A stretch of DNA of 64,000 nucleotides from Tetrapisispora phaffii CBS 4417. Taxonomy: Eukaryota; Ascomycota; Saccharomycetes; Saccharomycetales; Saccharomycetaceae. Under the pieces are notes generated by a model that was not told the DNA's origin, ran no database searches, and saw nothing but the letters and a program-made list of their open reading frames with translations. A program made the position numbers and the translations under genes. Numbering within the stretch: the first letter of the stretch is position 1; every line of letters begins with the position of its first letter. Below are positions 39,780 through 51,095 of the stretch, in pieces. The DNA lies in contig NC_016535.1 in the NCBI RefSeq assembly GCF_000236905.1, positions 1 through 64,000 of the forward strand, read 5' to 3'.

Positions 39780-42677
39780 ATGTTGAAATGCACTTCTTCG
39801 TTGTTGCATTCTGCAACAAAAATAAAATGGCCTCCAGGTAGACCCAGCAGGATTAAGGAGGCACTTGAGAGATCTGGTAGTGATTATAGTGCGAGGGATT
39901 CTGGTTTGGTGGCAAAGTATTATTTGAGTCATCGGAATGAAGAACTTTTCGTCGACGAGAGGCGATTGTTATTGAATTGGCTGCATGCCTTAAAAGACCA
40001 TAAAAATGTGTTTTTAATAGGTAAGAAGTTCTTATTTGATGCTGGCACCGAAGGCCCCACATTACACCAGAACGTTGATTACAAAAAGAGAGTTCAATGT
40101 GGACGACTCCGAGATGATGCTACATTAAGGGAAATAAGGACGTTCATGAATTCAATGGTTCATGAAAAGAAAGGTATTCTATTGGACGCATTTATGGAAG
40201 AGATTATTGCCCAGCAATCAATTAAAAATAAAATAAAGGTAATTAAGATAATCAATTCAGTGTTAGATAGAATGGTAACAATTGGTTTACCCACCTCTGA
40301 AGTGGTTATTAAATGGGCTAAATGGATGACTCTATTGAACGGTGATTGTGAATTTTATACTTATATTGATAACAAGGTATTTTTGAAGAAATTGTTATAT
40401 TTGATAAAGACAGACGCAAACTTTAAAGATCCATCAAGTTCGGTATGCATTGACTTATTACAATTTATGATGGATAGACAAGGATCAACCGTTGCTGCTC
40501 AATTGGGGACCACACTAATGACACTTTTATCAAGAGAAGCAAAATATCAAATAGCTGAAGGTGTATGGAAATTCAAAATAGTCAATAATCTTCCTATTGT
40601 TAAATCAGATTTAACGAATATAATGAAAGCATACTGTTACACTAATAATTACGAAAAAGCAAAACTTGTACATGAAGAACATGAAGAGGCACATGATGAA
40701 AACCAACAATTTGATTATTTATTACTGGCTCATTCAAAATTAAGACATTGGGATGCATTACAGAAAGAATTTGATGGCTTATTCGGAATTGGAGAATTGC
40801 CCAATATTAACCAATATGGTATTATCATGAACGCATTGGCTCAAGTAGGAGAAGTAGAAAGTGTAGAAAAATTATACTCACAGTTGCTAAGAAGAAATAT
40901 GCTGCCTTCGTTGAAAGTATTACAAGCTTTATTGATTGCAAACTTTGAATCTGGTAATTTTTCCGCATGTTTGACACAATTCGAATACTTTAAAAAGTAT
41001 GGAATCAAACCGACTTCATTAACATATAAAACAATGTTGAAAGTCTATAGAAATTTGGCTAATATAGATAATGCTTTAAAAATGTTGAAACAGATGTCGA
41101 AAGAGAATCCCGAATGTGTGAATGAAACACACATTTCCATTGTAATCAGTATGTGTTCTAAAACCACAAATCCTTTGATTGCTCAAGAACTTTTTGATAT
41201 TATGATAAATCATTATTCTATCTCTCCAACTGGGAGATCTGTTAGTTCTTTGATGAAAGTCTATCGAAGTTCATCACTTCTTGGAAAATCTTTACAATTA
41301 TTCAAGAAATATGCCGTGAAAGAGCCAGTTTCAGAAAACATTATTCTGATATATAATGAAGCTCTAAGGGCTTATACAGACCTAGGTGATTCCGAAAATT
41401 ATGATAGGTTGTTTAAAGAAATATTGGATAAAAATATTAAGGTTGAGGAGGGATTTTACAGAAGTGTTTTACATTTTATGGCCACTTTATCCCAGGATCT
41501 TGAAGGGGCAAAGGAAACTCTTATGAAACTTTGCGTAGATCCTTCGGTGAAAGCATTGCCATCTCATTTTGAAATATTAATGAAGGCGTATATGAAAAGA
41601 TCGAACTACAAAGAGGTTATTAACTTATATGCTAAAATGAATGAATACAAAATCCCAGTTTCGTCGAAAGTTCTCTTTTACTTAATTAAAGCAAATTTCG
41701 AAATTCAACTCAATTCTGATAGTAATCTAGATTCCTCAATCAATTTTGTAAATAACATATTAACTAATACTGCAAACAAAACATTGAATATGACTGTGCC
41801 AAATCTTCACCCAGCTATCATTGCATATCCTATGAGAGTTCTTGCCAAGTTTGATAACCCATCAAAATCACTACAATTACTAGAAAACTATTCCAACTTA
41901 TTCCCTAATACCAATAACAGAGCTAGTATCAATGATAGCTTTTCAGTAATGAGATCTTTATTGATTTTATGTGCCGAGGTCAATGAATGGGATGATTTCT
42001 CGTTAGTTTTTGAAAAGTATATTGATAAAATTGAACATCACAGAAATTTACCTTCAGCCACTACACCTAATTTATATTTATCCAAATTGATGTTAGGTTT
42101 ATTGAAATATAAAGTAGAAGAATGCAAACAGAAAAACTCAATCGATCAACTTCCTAAGCTATTGGAAAGGATTAAGAAATTGGGATTAGAAGTAGACAAT
42201 CATTCGATTAATGTCATTGTCACAGCATTGTGCAAAGACACTAGAACAATCATGCAAAGCATTAATATAGTTAACAATCAATTAATCCACGGTTATAATT
42301 TAATCCGTAAAACAAGATTGTTACAACATATTTCGAAAGAAAATCATATATATAAAGAGAAATCGTGGTTATTACAACAAAAGGAAAACAATCCAGGCAG
42401 TTTTATTCCAAAAATATATCTGAAGCCTGATACATTGAATGTATTAAGTGAATCATTAGATAGCTATCTGAATGACTCAGATGATATAATAAAAGCGGTA
42501 AGAGATATGATTAATAAAAATAAATATTTCATGAAGACCTATCTAATGCATCCTAGAAATAACATAGAGAGGTGGGACTCAATCAAAGATGAATTTAAAG
42601 AATATCTTGAGTATATTCAAACTAATAAAAGATCTATTTCGATAGATGAACTTAATAAATTAAAGGATCAGAATTGA
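39780..42677 (+). CDS. PET309: Mitochondrial COX1 mRNA translational activator Pet309 (PPR protein)
   Basis: 965 residues, the same length as S. cerevisiae Pet309. The N-terminus MLKCTSSLLHSATKIKWPPG is basic and Ser-rich, a mitochondrial targeting sequence. The middle (about 330-650) holds degenerate pentatricopeptide repeats such as PNINQYGIIMNALAQVGEVE, SLKVLQALLIANFESGNF and PTSLTYKTMLKVYRNLANID. In S. cerevisiae the protein binds and stabilises COX1 mRNA and activates its translation at the inner membrane. The gene is divergent from FYV7. Identity rests on PPR architecture, length and gene order. Confidence 0.88.
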   Translation: MLKCTSSLLHSATKIKWPPGRPSRIKEALERSGSDYSARDSGLVAKYYLSHRNEELFVDERRLLLNWLHALKDHKNVFLIGKKFLFDAGTEGPTLHQNVDYKKRVQCGRLRDDATLREIRTFMNSMVHEKKGILLDAFMEEIIAQQSIKNKIKVIKIINSVLDRMVTIGLPTSEVVIKWAKWMTLLNGDCEFYTYIDNKVFLKKLLYLIKTDANFKDPSSSVCIDLLQFMMDRQGSTVAAQLGTTLMTLLSREAKYQIAEGVWKFKIVNNLPIVKSDLTNIMKAYCYTNNYEKAKLVHEEHEEAHDENQQFDYLLLAHSKLRHWDALQKEFDGLFGIGELPNINQYGIIMNALAQVGEVESVEKLYSQLLRRNMLPSLKVLQALLIANFESGNFSACLTQFEYFKKYGIKPTSLTYKTMLKVYRNLANIDNALKMLKQMSKENPECVNETHISIVISMCSKTTNPLIAQELFDIMINHYSISPTGRSVSSLMKVYRSSSLLGKSLQLFKKYAVKEPVSENIILIYNEALRAYTDLGDSENYDRLFKEILDKNIKVEEGFYRSVLHFMATLSQDLEGAKETLMKLCVDPSVKALPSHFEILMKAYMKRSNYKEVINLYAKMNEYKIPVSSKVLFYLIKANFEIQLNSDSNLDSSINFVNNILTNTANKTLNMTVPNLHPAIIAYPMRVLAKFDNPSKSLQLLENYSNLFPNTNNRASINDSFSVMRSLLILCAEVNEWDDFSLVFEKYIDKIEHHRNLPSATTPNLYLSKLMLGLLKYKVEECKQKNSIDQLPKLLERIKKLGLEVDNHSINVIVTALCKDTRTIMQSINIVNNQLIHGYNLIRKTRLLQHISKENHIYKEKSWLLQQKENNPGSFIPKIYLKPDTLNVLSESLDSYLNDSDDIIKAVRDMINKNKYFMKTYLMHPRNNIERWDSIKDEFKEYLEYIQTNKRSISIDELNKLKDQN

Positions 42678-42937
42678 GCAATATCGAAAGAAGCATGAGC
42701 ATTTAAGTCCTGACACCTACAAAAGTTGGAGATGAAAATCCAATAAACGTAATATTACTTGCATAAACTTGCACATAATACATATAACATTATATATTCT
42801 AATATTTGTAGATAATAAATTTTCATATTAAATAACTTAATTTCAGAATTTGCTGATAAAGTTATCTGTATACATTCAAGACCTGAGAGATGTTTACCAA
42901 TAATTGAAAGTATGTTGTAAGATATAAGACGTCATCC

Positions 42938-43936
42938 CTAATTCTTTCTATATAATCTATAAAATATTCTCATATTTTCTAGTTTCATTGGATAATCTAA
43001 TTGCGTATCACCACGATACCAAATATTATCATTTTCCTTTATTAGAGACCAAGATCCCTCACCTAAACCTCCAGAAAAATCTTTCTTTGCACTTCTCTTT
43101 CCAACCAGTATGGTATCAACCAAAAAATGAATTGGGAAAACTTTTGAACCAATTGTTATGTTTGAGTAACTACCTGCACTCTCTACTATTAGCAAGTAAC
43201 ATCCTTTCTTACAACTTTTGTTAAATTTTTGAAACAACTTTACACTTTCTGTTTTATGCTCTGTGAATATTTCATTTGTAGTGAATAATAACGTAATTAA
43301 ATTCAAATTCGAAATATGCATCTCATCGTTGCTCATTTCTAAAATATTCTTATTTGTGAACGTTGTGTTGAAGTATTTCATTTCACCTTGGTAAAGCCAT
43401 CTGTCTTCAATAGTATCTGACAGTCTCTTCAAGACATTTTCCCAATTTGCTACATCAACTAAATGCAGATTTAGTGTAGTCTTAGTTGGAGTACCATGTA
43501 AATCACCATCCTCTGATTCAATCCTCTTTGTTCTATATTTTGAATCAAATGATCTTGAAGGTGCAAACAAACTGGCAATCGCTACCAGTTCACCGCCAGC
43601 ACCTCCACCAATGCACAAAACATCTTGATCTTCTCCGTCTTTACAGGTAAGCACATCAGTAACTTCTGTTAAATGAGCAAACAGCGAAGAATATGCTGTT
43701 GCTCTTGAAGGTGACCATCTACAACAGTATGCTGTCCTTTTCACATTGTTCTCAAAAGCACTTAAATAATCTCTATTATACAAATCTGTCTTTACTGTCT
43801 GAATCTGTGATAGCAGCTCATCAATAGTTTCTGAACCATACAATTCATTGAAGAATGCAGTCTTGAACAGATCTACAGTCTCTTGTGGTGGTAAACTTTT
43901 TTTATCATAAACTGGCAATTGCGCAGTCTTCACCAT
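42938..43936 (-). CDS. BMT6: 25S rRNA m3U methyltransferase Bmt6
   Basis: 332 residues (S. cerevisiae Bmt6 365). A Rossmann-type SAM-binding motif DVLCIGGGAGGELVAIASLF lies at about 104-123, preceded by RTAYCCRWSPSRATAYSSLF. Further on are MHISNLNLITLLFTTNEIF and SWSLIKENDNIWYRGDTQLD near the C-terminus, which match my memory of Bmt6 (YLR063W). Bmt6 methylates U2843 of 25S rRNA in the nucleolus. A perfect PAC element upstream (44106-44113) fits a ribosome-biogenesis gene. Divergent from MIL1. Confidence 0.85.
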   Translation of the reverse strand: MVKTAQLPVYDKKSLPPQETVDLFKTAFFNELYGSETIDELLSQIQTVKTDLYNRDYLSAFENNVKRTAYCCRWSPSRATAYSSLFAHLTEVTDVLTCKDGEDQDVLCIGGGAGGELVAIASLFAPSRSFDSKYRTKRIESEDGDLHGTPTKTTLNLHLVDVANWENVLKRLSDTIEDRWLYQGEMKYFNTTFTNKNILEMSNDEMHISNLNLITLLFTTNEIFTEHKTESVKLFQKFNKSCKKGCYLLIVESAGSYSNITIGSKVFPIHFLVDTILVGKRSAKKDFSGGLGEGSWSLIKENDNIWYRGDTQLDYPMKLENMRIFYRLYRKN

Positions 43937-44506
43937 GGCAGCTTAATACTAAAACGAAAGATAAAAGATCTATACCTGCTGGATGTCACAAAATATCAAC
44001 AAAAGATCTCTATGGCCCTAAATATTCTCATTGTGAACCATAAACACCTCTCCAAATACAGCCCATTCCTTTAACTTTAAATACTGAGTAGCTGAATAAA
44101 AATTTGCGATGAGCTTGAAAACAATAGTGGGAAGGTCTCAATAGAGCTAAATTGAGCAAGTTTGGATGAAGTTGGGATAAATTCACTGGCGAAGTCTGCA
44201 ATCAGTAAAGTGCAATCGAACTGTTGAAGATCAATGACTAGTTGCTTTTTTTCTTTTGAAACCTGTTCATATACCAAACGTTCATATTTTAAAGTAACTG
44301 GACAAACTCGTAAAAGGTCAGAAATTAGTACCTTAAACGAATTAGCTTACAATATAAAAAGTGAACCAAATTATATCGATTAGAATGTAAATGAATGTAC
44401 TATATCTAGAATGCTATTTTAGTTACTTGTAGTCAAGTGAAGGGTAAAAAATCTGTATCAGGTTGAGTGAGTTAGTGTTTATTTGTATTGATCTGTATTG
44501 CACAGA
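43937..44506. other. Divergent promoter region BMT6-MIL1
   Basis: No gene seen; a 66-codon minus-strand frame starts only at TTG. Contains the PAC element listed separately. Confidence 0.55.
44106..44113. promoter_or_regulatory. PAC element (GCGATGAG) upstream of BMT6
   Basis: A perfect PAC motif about 170 bases upstream of BMT6, followed by CTTGAAAAC. PAC is bound by Dot6/Tod6 in S. cerevisiae and marks ribosome-biogenesis promoters. Confidence 0.6.
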
Positions 44507-46801
44507 ATGGAAGAACACAAAGATAATGAGATTCATGGGGAAGACATGTTGGCTGGTGAAGTATATTCGAATGCTGAAGCAGTGACAGAGGCACATGAAT
44601 TGCATGTTGATGGATTAGTGCTTAATGCCATTGATAAGAATGCACCAAATGATGATAATGAATCTGGTGATGAGAAGGACTGGCAACCGATTGATAAGAT
44701 ACCTTCTGAAGACGACACTCTTAGATGTGCTGACTCGAGTGGTAGTAACAAAGGATACGGAATGATGGATAATGATGAAGAAGTTGCTGAAGACTTTATT
44801 TATTCTAATGTAAGCAGTGAAGAACAAATAATAAGATCCAATAAGAACAATTCAAAAACAGATTTCCTTTTTAACAATCCTAATGTTTATGTCACCCAGG
44901 ATAAGAAAGAAAGCGTCGATGCTGAAGACAATAGAGAAACTAAAGATGGAAACCACAGTTCTATTTCGATAAATTATTATAAACAGCTTGCTTACACCAG
45001 GTCATTATTTTCAGACAACCAAAAATTTGGATATGTTGGATCTTTAAGTGTCTTGACAGGTCATTTCTGTCTTAGGTTGGCAAAACTAGCTACAATTAAG
45101 AACCTTAAAACTAATCAAAAACTTACAAGACTTTTAAGCACGTTGCAAAAAGACTTAGCTGATTGGAGAAGTAAAATACTGAATATGCTATATGAGGAAT
45201 TAGAGCTAAGTTCACCTGAGATAAAGATGATCGAACAACTTGACATGATCGATGTTCAATTAAGTGATCTATGCCGAAATCTACAAACCACCCAAAAGAA
45301 TGAACCGGAAGAAGGGGATGATAAAAATACATCTAAGGAAAACACTATTGATATAGCGTGGGTAATAATTTGTCATTTATTTTTACTCTTGACATCTGAA
45401 GAAAGTTATGATTCTAGAGATAGAACATTATTGGTCGAACTGGCTAAGGTACTAGGTATATCTTATAATGAGTTAAACGATTTTGAAAGACGTGCCTATG
45501 ATGCAATTGTGTATAACCAAGATAGTTCTGATGATCAAAGTGGTACTGAGATCGACCATCTGAAGAAGAGACGTCATAAGAATAAGAAAAAAAAAATGGC
45601 ATATGTCGGTCTAGCTATGGTTGGTGGATCAGTGGTACTGGGACTTAGTGGAGGATTATTGGCACCTTTCATTGGTGCAGGTCTTGCATCTGGATTCTCG
45701 ACATTGGGACTTGGTGGTGCAGCTGGATTTCTATCAAGTGCAGCCGGCACTGCATCTGTTGCAATCACGAGTACTGCTGTCGGTGCCAATATAGGTGCTA
45801 AAAGTATGAGTAAAAGAATGGGGAGCGTGGAAACATTTGAGATTAAACCTATTCATGACAATTCCAGAGTCAACGTGCTCCTAACTGTTCCTGGGTGGAT
45901 GATCAACGAAGAAGACGAGATTAGCGCACCTTTTTCAACAATAGACTGTATAGAAGGTGACATATTTTCTTTGAATTGGGAACCGAGCATTTTAACTGAA
46001 ATTGGGACAAGAATGAAAGTTGCTACAAGCGAAGTTGTCACAGACTCTATTCAGCAAATGTTAGGAAATGTAATTCTTGTTAGTATTGTATCTGCTATTC
46101 AACTTCCATTAATTTTATCAAGACTAAGTTTCTTTCTTGACAACCCCTGGGCTGTCGCAAGTGATAGAGCATGGTCTGCAGGTTTGATACTTGCCGACAC
46201 ATTAATGAACAAAAACTTAGGAAACAGACCCGTGACGTTAATCGGTTACTCACTCGGTGCACGAGTGATTTATTCATGTCTATTAGAACTTAGTGCCCAT
46301 AAGAAGGTGGGATTAGTGGAGAATGTTTTTCTTTTTGGTGCACCTGTCATCATCAGTCAAGATGAGCTAATAAGAGCTCGTAGCATGGTGAGCGGCAGAT
46401 TTGTCAGCGGATACTCGTTGAACGACTGGATACTCAAATATATCTATCGTACCACTACAAGCAGAGGTTACAAGGAAGTTCTTGGTATATCTCAAGTTGA
46501 CGAACCGTTGACTGTAGAAAACATCGATTTGACTGAAATAATCAAAGGCCACTCTGAATATCGTGAGAATATGCCAAAACTCTTAAAGCTAGTAGGTTTA
46601 GAAGTGACCTCAGAGACATTCCATGACCCAGCTAATAAAGAAGATGCAGAATCACACCAGATAAGTACTGTGTCAACCCAATCTCAAGACCCAGACAGTA
46701 CTGATAAGATTATAAAAGAAATTGACAACATTGAAAGTTTTTTGAAGCCTCTAACAGAAACACCACCGACCACTCACGAAGAAGAGAATCCAACACAATA
46801 G
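44507..46801 (+). CDS. MIL1: DUF726-family alpha/beta-hydrolase (Mil1-like, YFL034W)
   Basis: 764 residues from the ATG at 44507; the frame opens three codons earlier at a TTG. The N-terminal ~150 residues are acidic and disordered. About 370-430 is a glycine/alanine-rich hydrophobic segment (GLAMVGGSVVLGLSGGLLAP...), characteristic of DUF726 proteins and perhaps membrane-embedded. The hydrolase core follows with the nucleophile elbow GYSLGAR (about 580) and VNVLLTVPGWMI at the oxyanion strand. S. cerevisiae YFL034W (Mil1, 1073 residues) is longer and, from memory, works with the clathrin adaptor AP-1. The shorter length here is mainly at the ends. The substrate is unknown. Confidence 0.82.
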   Translation: MEEHKDNEIHGEDMLAGEVYSNAEAVTEAHELHVDGLVLNAIDKNAPNDDNESGDEKDWQPIDKIPSEDDTLRCADSSGSNKGYGMMDNDEEVAEDFIYSNVSSEEQIIRSNKNNSKTDFLFNNPNVYVTQDKKESVDAEDNRETKDGNHSSISINYYKQLAYTRSLFSDNQKFGYVGSLSVLTGHFCLRLAKLATIKNLKTNQKLTRLLSTLQKDLADWRSKILNMLYEELELSSPEIKMIEQLDMIDVQLSDLCRNLQTTQKNEPEEGDDKNTSKENTIDIAWVIICHLFLLLTSEESYDSRDRTLLVELAKVLGISYNELNDFERRAYDAIVYNQDSSDDQSGTEIDHLKKRRHKNKKKKMAYVGLAMVGGSVVLGLSGGLLAPFIGAGLASGFSTLGLGGAAGFLSSAAGTASVAITSTAVGANIGAKSMSKRMGSVETFEIKPIHDNSRVNVLLTVPGWMINEEDEISAPFSTIDCIEGDIFSLNWEPSILTEIGTRMKVATSEVVTDSIQQMLGNVILVSIVSAIQLPLILSRLSFFLDNPWAVASDRAWSAGLILADTLMNKNLGNRPVTLIGYSLGARVIYSCLLELSAHKKVGLVENVFLFGAPVIISQDELIRARSMVSGRFVSGYSLNDWILKYIYRTTTSRGYKEVLGISQVDEPLTVENIDLTEIIKGHSEYRENMPKLLKLVGLEVTSETFHDPANKEDAESHQISTVSTQSQDPDSTDKIIKEIDNIESFLKPLTETPPTTHEEENPTQ

Positions 46802-46867
46802 AAATTGACCACTGACACATCGATTTACTGTCGCCACCCATTTACTGACACACCCATCTTCCATACT

Positions 46868-47134
46868 TGACTCCGTTCGGCGCAGCACATCGCACGTGAC
46901 ATGTCACACTCCGGGTCCCTGCTTTTGACTCCTTTTTGAAAAATATTGAAATTGTCCATCGAAGCTCATCGATGAGAACAGCATTTAAGCCATGATAGTC
47001 ATCTTAGGATTATTTAGTTCATGATGATTGTATTAATTAGAATTGATACAATGATTGCAAATTAAAATTAGAAATGAGTACTCCGAAGTAACTGTTTACT
47101 CTGTTCTGAAGCAAAGACAAACATATATAAAGGG
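46868..47134 (+). promoter_or_regulatory. SHM2 promoter: two TGACTC sites, E-box, TATA
   Basis: TGACTC at 46868-46873 and 46926-46931 are the recognition sequence of Bas1 and Gcn4, which control one-carbon and purine genes including SHM2 in S. cerevisiae. Between them GCACGTGAC (about 46891-46899) is a Cbf1/Pho4-type E-box. TGAAAAATATT then CTCATCGATGAG (about 46936-46972) look like RRPE/PAC. ATATATAAAGGGG at about 47123-47135 is the probable TATA box. Confidence 0.6.
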
Positions 47135-47299
47135 GAGCTTTACGAGTTTTACAATTTAGAAAAGTTCCATGTTCTGGCGTTTTGGGATTTAGCTCTTAAT
47201 TAATTTTATATAAAACATACATAGAGATATCTACATCAGACCAACTTTTTATTTTTGGTTTATCCAACACATTGACCTGCTGCTTTAATATATTTTACT

Positions 47300-48709
47300 A
47301 TGTCTTACGCTCTATCAGATGCTCATAAGCACATGATCCAAGCTCATTTGACTGAGACTGATCCAGAACTTGAATCGATTATTACCGATGAAATCGATAG
47401 ACAGAAGCATTTCATCGATTTAATTGCTTCTGAGAACTTCACTTCTACCTCTGTTTTTGATGCTTTGGGGACTCCACTATGTAACAAGTACTCAGAAGGT
47501 TATCCTGGTGCCCGTTATTACGGTGGTAACCAGCATATTGACAGAATTGAATTGTTATGCCAGCAAAGAGCTTTGGAGGCCTTTGGAGTCACTCCAAAGG
47601 AGTGGGGTGTCAATGTGCAGACTTTAAGTGGTTCTCCAGCTAACTTAGAAGTTTACCAAGCTCTAATGAAACCACACGAACGTTTAATGGGTTTGTATTT
47701 ACCAGATGGTGGCCATTTATCTCATGGTTATGCGACTGAACACAGATCTATTTCTGCTGTTTCGACTTATTTTGAATCCTTTCCTTACAGAGTCGATCCA
47801 GAAACAGGTATTATCGACTATGACACTTTAGAAAAGAATGCAATCTTATATAGACCTAAAATCTTGGTCGCTGGTACTTCTGCTTACTGTCGTTTAATTG
47901 ACTACAAAAGAATGAAAGAAATAGCTGACAAGTGTGGTGCTTACTTAATGGTTGATATGGCACACATTTCAGGTCTTATTGCTGCTGGTGTCATCCCATC
48001 TCCATTTGAATATGCTGATATCGTTACCACCACCACCCACAAATCATTAAGAGGCCCTCGTGGTGCAATGATATTCTTCAGAAGAGGTGTTAGAAACATC
48101 AACCCAAAAACCGGTAAAGAAGTAATTTACGATTTAGAGAATCCAATTAACTTTTCTGTTTTCCCAGGTCATCAAGGTGGTCCACATAATCATACTATCG
48201 CTGCTTTAGCTACCGCTCTAAAGCAAGCTGCTACACCTGAATTTAAGGAATATCAATTACAAGTCTTAAAGAATGCCAAGGTTCTCGAGGAATCATTCAA
48301 GGCCGCCGGTTATAGACTAGTAGCCAATGGTACTGATTCTCACATGGTTTTGGTTTCTTTAAGAGAACAAAATATTGATGGTGCCCGTGTTGAATACGTT
48401 TGTGAAAGAGTAAACATTGCCTTGAACAAGAACTCAATCCCAGGTGATAAATCAGCTTTAGTACCAGGTGGTATCCGTATTGGTGCACCAGCTATGTCTA
48501 CTAGAGGTATGGGGGAAGCGGACTTTAAGAGGATTGTTGAATACATTGACAAGGTAGTAAAGTTTTCAAGAGATGTGCAACAATCTTTACCTAAGGAAGC
48601 TAACAAATTAAGAGACTTCAAAGCAAAGATTGATGAAGGTTCTCCAGAATTAGCTCAATGGCAACATGAAATTTCTGCATGGACTGCGGATTACCCATTG
48701 CCTGTATAG
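47300..48709 (+). CDS. SHM2: Cytosolic serine hydroxymethyltransferase
   Basis: 469 residues, identical in length to S. cerevisiae Shm2. Near the N-terminus [37 protein letters not shown] and [20 protein letters not shown] are invariant family motifs. The PLP lysine lies in [13 protein letters not shown] (Lys about 248). No mitochondrial presequence precedes the catalytic part, so this is the cytosolic enzyme. It interconverts serine and tetrahydrofolate with glycine and 5,10-methylene-THF, feeding purine, thymidylate and methionine synthesis. Codon choice is strongly biased as in highly expressed genes. The promoter carries Bas1/Gcn4 sites. Confidence 0.97.
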   Translation: MSYALSDAHKHMIQAHLTETDPELESIITDEIDRQKHFIDLIASENFTSTSVFDALGTPLCNKYSEGYPGARYYGGNQHIDRIELLCQQRALEAFGVTPKEWGVNVQTLSGSPANLEVYQALMKPHERLMGLYLPDGGHLSHGYATEHRSISAVSTYFESFPYRVDPETGIIDYDTLEKNAILYRPKILVAGTSAYCRLIDYKRMKEIADKCGAYLMVDMAHISGLIAAGVIPSPFEYADIVTTTTHKSLRGPRGAMIFFRRGVRNINPKTGKEVIYDLENPINFSVFPGHQGGPHNHTIAALATALKQAATPEFKEYQLQVLKNAKVLEESFKAAGYRLVANGTDSHMVLVSLREQNIDGARVEYVCERVNIALNKNSIPGDKSALVPGGIRIGAPAMSTRGMGEADFKRIVEYIDKVVKFSRDVQQSLPKEANKLRDFKAKIDEGSPELAQWQHEISAWTADYPLPV

Positions 48710-49122
48710 ACGACATAATGTTACTATAATTCAGATCAACATACTGCTGGTTTACGATTTTCTAAAATATCATTGTACACCCACCCACAAACACACACAT
48801 ATATATACGTATAACACATTAATTTAATAACCTTCCACATTGGTTCCATTTGTGTTTATTTGAACTTTATAATTCACAGTTATTCAAAAAGATAATGCCT
48901 GTATTTGCTATGCAATGAACTGCCATTTACGAGAACAAACAACGAGATTTTTGAGAGTGTAACTTAATAGCATCATTGGATTAAAGTTTATGAATATGTA
49001 TATTATTAGCACAATAAAAAATATCAGAATATATAAAAATTTTATAAGAGATGGTTGCATTGGATGCCAAAAGAGTCATGAGGATAGAAATTGAAGCTTT
49101 CTGATCATGAAGAAATATGAAA
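48710..49122. other. Convergent intergenic region SHM2-ERG3
   Basis: AT-rich, no gene seen. A CACACACATATATATA tract lies around 48790-48807. Confidence 0.6.
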
Positions 49123-50220
49123 TTACCTACTATTTTTTTTCTTGCTTATGTTGCTGTAAATTCTATCGTCTTCATCCTCCTCAACTACTCTTTGTATCTC
49201 ATCGATACGCCTCAATTGCTCATCAAGTGCCTTAGCATCCTTATTTAGTTCAGGATTGAATAATGAGTCTTCCGGCTTTCTGTAGGATCCACCTAATCTA
49301 TCCCACAGTGTGGTGAACTGACCGTAATTGTAATTAAAATAGAGGTGATGAACAGTGTGGAATGCTGTACCATTAACATATGGGTTTTGCGACATATGGT
49401 TACCATCATGGATCATAATGGTCCAGAAGTTAACAAAAGTGAATAAGAATAAGTAAAGGTACTTATTCAACGGCATAATCATTGGGTAAATGTGATAAGG
49501 CAATGATTGTATAAACCCATCCACAGGATGGAAAGCGTGTGAGGCAAATGGTGTGCAGACCAACCACTTATGATGCGGCTTATGCAAAACTTTGTACACT
49601 GTTGGCCAATGTAACCATCTATGAGCCAAATAAATTCCACAGTCAGTGAACAAAATAAACAAGGGAAATTCGAAGAGTAACTTGCGGATTCCACCATTGT
49701 TGATATCTACTGTCGCATACAACTTTGAAAACCCATTAAGTTCAAACATGAAACAGATCGATGTCAAGAAGGACATCACTGGAATGGCGAACATTGCCAA
49801 TTTAATCTCCAATGCCATCTGGTTTTTTAAGAACTTAGGGTGATTAAAGATGTTCTTATCGAATACCAAAAAGTAACTACCTGTGGCAAATAGGAGGTAT
49901 AGTAACCACCCAAAGACAGTCACTACAATGGTTAGTGAGATCATCTCCCTTGCATAATTGCTTCTACGTAATAGAGAACCAAAAGTAGCAGCTGTCATAT
50001 CGGTCAAATATGGGACATGACCATATCTCTCAGGAGATGTACGGTGCTCATTACCAGTGTTGATAGACTTCAACAGAGCAGTTATGTTTTGAACTCCAGA
50101 ATTCAAATCCATCTGTTTTGCCCACGATTCAGGAACAGTTCCATAGAGCGAGGTAGGAAGAAGCCTCTCATAGACCCAATCAAAGACGTAAGTGTCACAG
50201 ACCTCCAAAACCAAATCCAT
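49123..50220 (-). CDS. ERG3: Sterol C-5 desaturase
   Basis: 365 residues, the same length as S. cerevisiae Erg3. The fatty-acid-hydroxylase fold is clear: several membrane spans and the three histidine boxes HRWLH (about 197-201), HKPHHKW (about 211-217) and HTVHHLYF (about 288-295), which bind the di-iron centre. The N-terminus MDLVLEVCDTYVFDWVYERL is Erg3-like. It introduces the C5-C6 double bond into episterol in the ER, late in ergosterol synthesis. The tail ends in KKKNSR. SHM2 (YLR058C) and ERG3 (YLR056W) are neighbours in S. cerevisiae too. Confidence 0.96.
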   Translation of the reverse strand: MDLVLEVCDTYVFDWVYERLLPTSLYGTVPESWAKQMDLNSGVQNITALLKSINTGNEHRTSPERYGHVPYLTDMTAATFGSLLRRSNYAREMISLTIVVTVFGWLLYLLFATGSYFLVFDKNIFNHPKFLKNQMALEIKLAMFAIPVMSFLTSICFMFELNGFSKLYATVDINNGGIRKLLFEFPLFILFTDCGIYLAHRWLHWPTVYKVLHKPHHKWLVCTPFASHAFHPVDGFIQSLPYHIYPMIMPLNKYLYLFLFTFVNFWTIMIHDGNHMSQNPYVNGTAFHTVHHLYFNYNYGQFTTLWDRLGGSYRKPEDSLFNPELNKDAKALDEQLRRIDEIQRVVEEDEDDRIYSNISKKKNSR

Positions 50221-51095
50221 GTCTGATAAGCAGATAAACTTGTTGTATTAAAATCTCTTAAACCTAGAATATAACTTATAGTACTCTTATTGAGGTCCGG
50301 TAATATCTATTTCCCATCAATGTCTGCTGCGATGACACCGGCCTTATATATACTTGCTCGAAAGCTGAACGCTGACCTACCAGAATAGTCAGAGCCGCTA
50401 TACAGCAGAGATGAGAACTTCATTTATAGATCCAGACCATCTCAGTTGTTGACTAATTGTTGTGCTGCCGGGAGAATTTGTCGATGTCCCATCGGGCTTC
50501 TTGGGTGGGACTCCTCGGGAGCAATGCTGCTGTGGTCCCGGTATTACAATGGCCGGTGTCTGAAGACCAGGACCTTTGAATGGTCGTCGTCCTACAACCA
50601 TGACGCCTGGAAGATAACCGTCGAGCCCTATGGGACTCAAGCACACTTAGATTCGTGTTCTGGGTTTTGTGAAGGGCGAAGGAGCAGCTTGCCAGTTTCC
50701 CTCGAGTGTCGAAGCTTCCGGATGTAACGTTCCATGAGGATGCAATTTCCCCCGCTCAAGCAACCAGGTGCTCTTTCAACTCACGCCAGTCCAAGCAGGT
50801 CAATTCAATCAGTTATACTATTTGGGTTCTATATTGCTCGTCGCCAAGTCCCCAGGGTCTGGTCATTTTAATCAAATTCGCAAGAGCCCCACTCACATGC
50901 CACGCTCGCATACCTCAAACCACATACCACAAAGCACACACGACACTCATAGAGCACAGGTCTGGCATGGCCTCCAACCCACCGTTGTTTCATCTCACCT
51001 TGCGACAGACCACACTTCTGTAAACTCTTGTTTGCACCAGCTCTCCCGCTACAGAGATCTCTGCAGAACCAAAACTTTTCAGTGATGACATTGGC
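50221..51095. other. ERG3-STE2 divergent intergenic region
   Basis: No supported gene. Several overlapping frames up to 105 codons at 50398-51085 on both strands reflect a moderately GC-rich patch and do not look like proteins I know. ERG3 and STE2 regulation must share about 1.1 kb. Confidence 0.55.

Noticed and set aside
46891..46899. CACGTGAC as a centromere CDEI element
   Set aside because: No adjacent AT-rich CDEII of suitable length or CDEIII-like sequence. It sits among TGACTC sites in the SHM2 promoter, so a Cbf1/Pho4-type site is the simpler reading.
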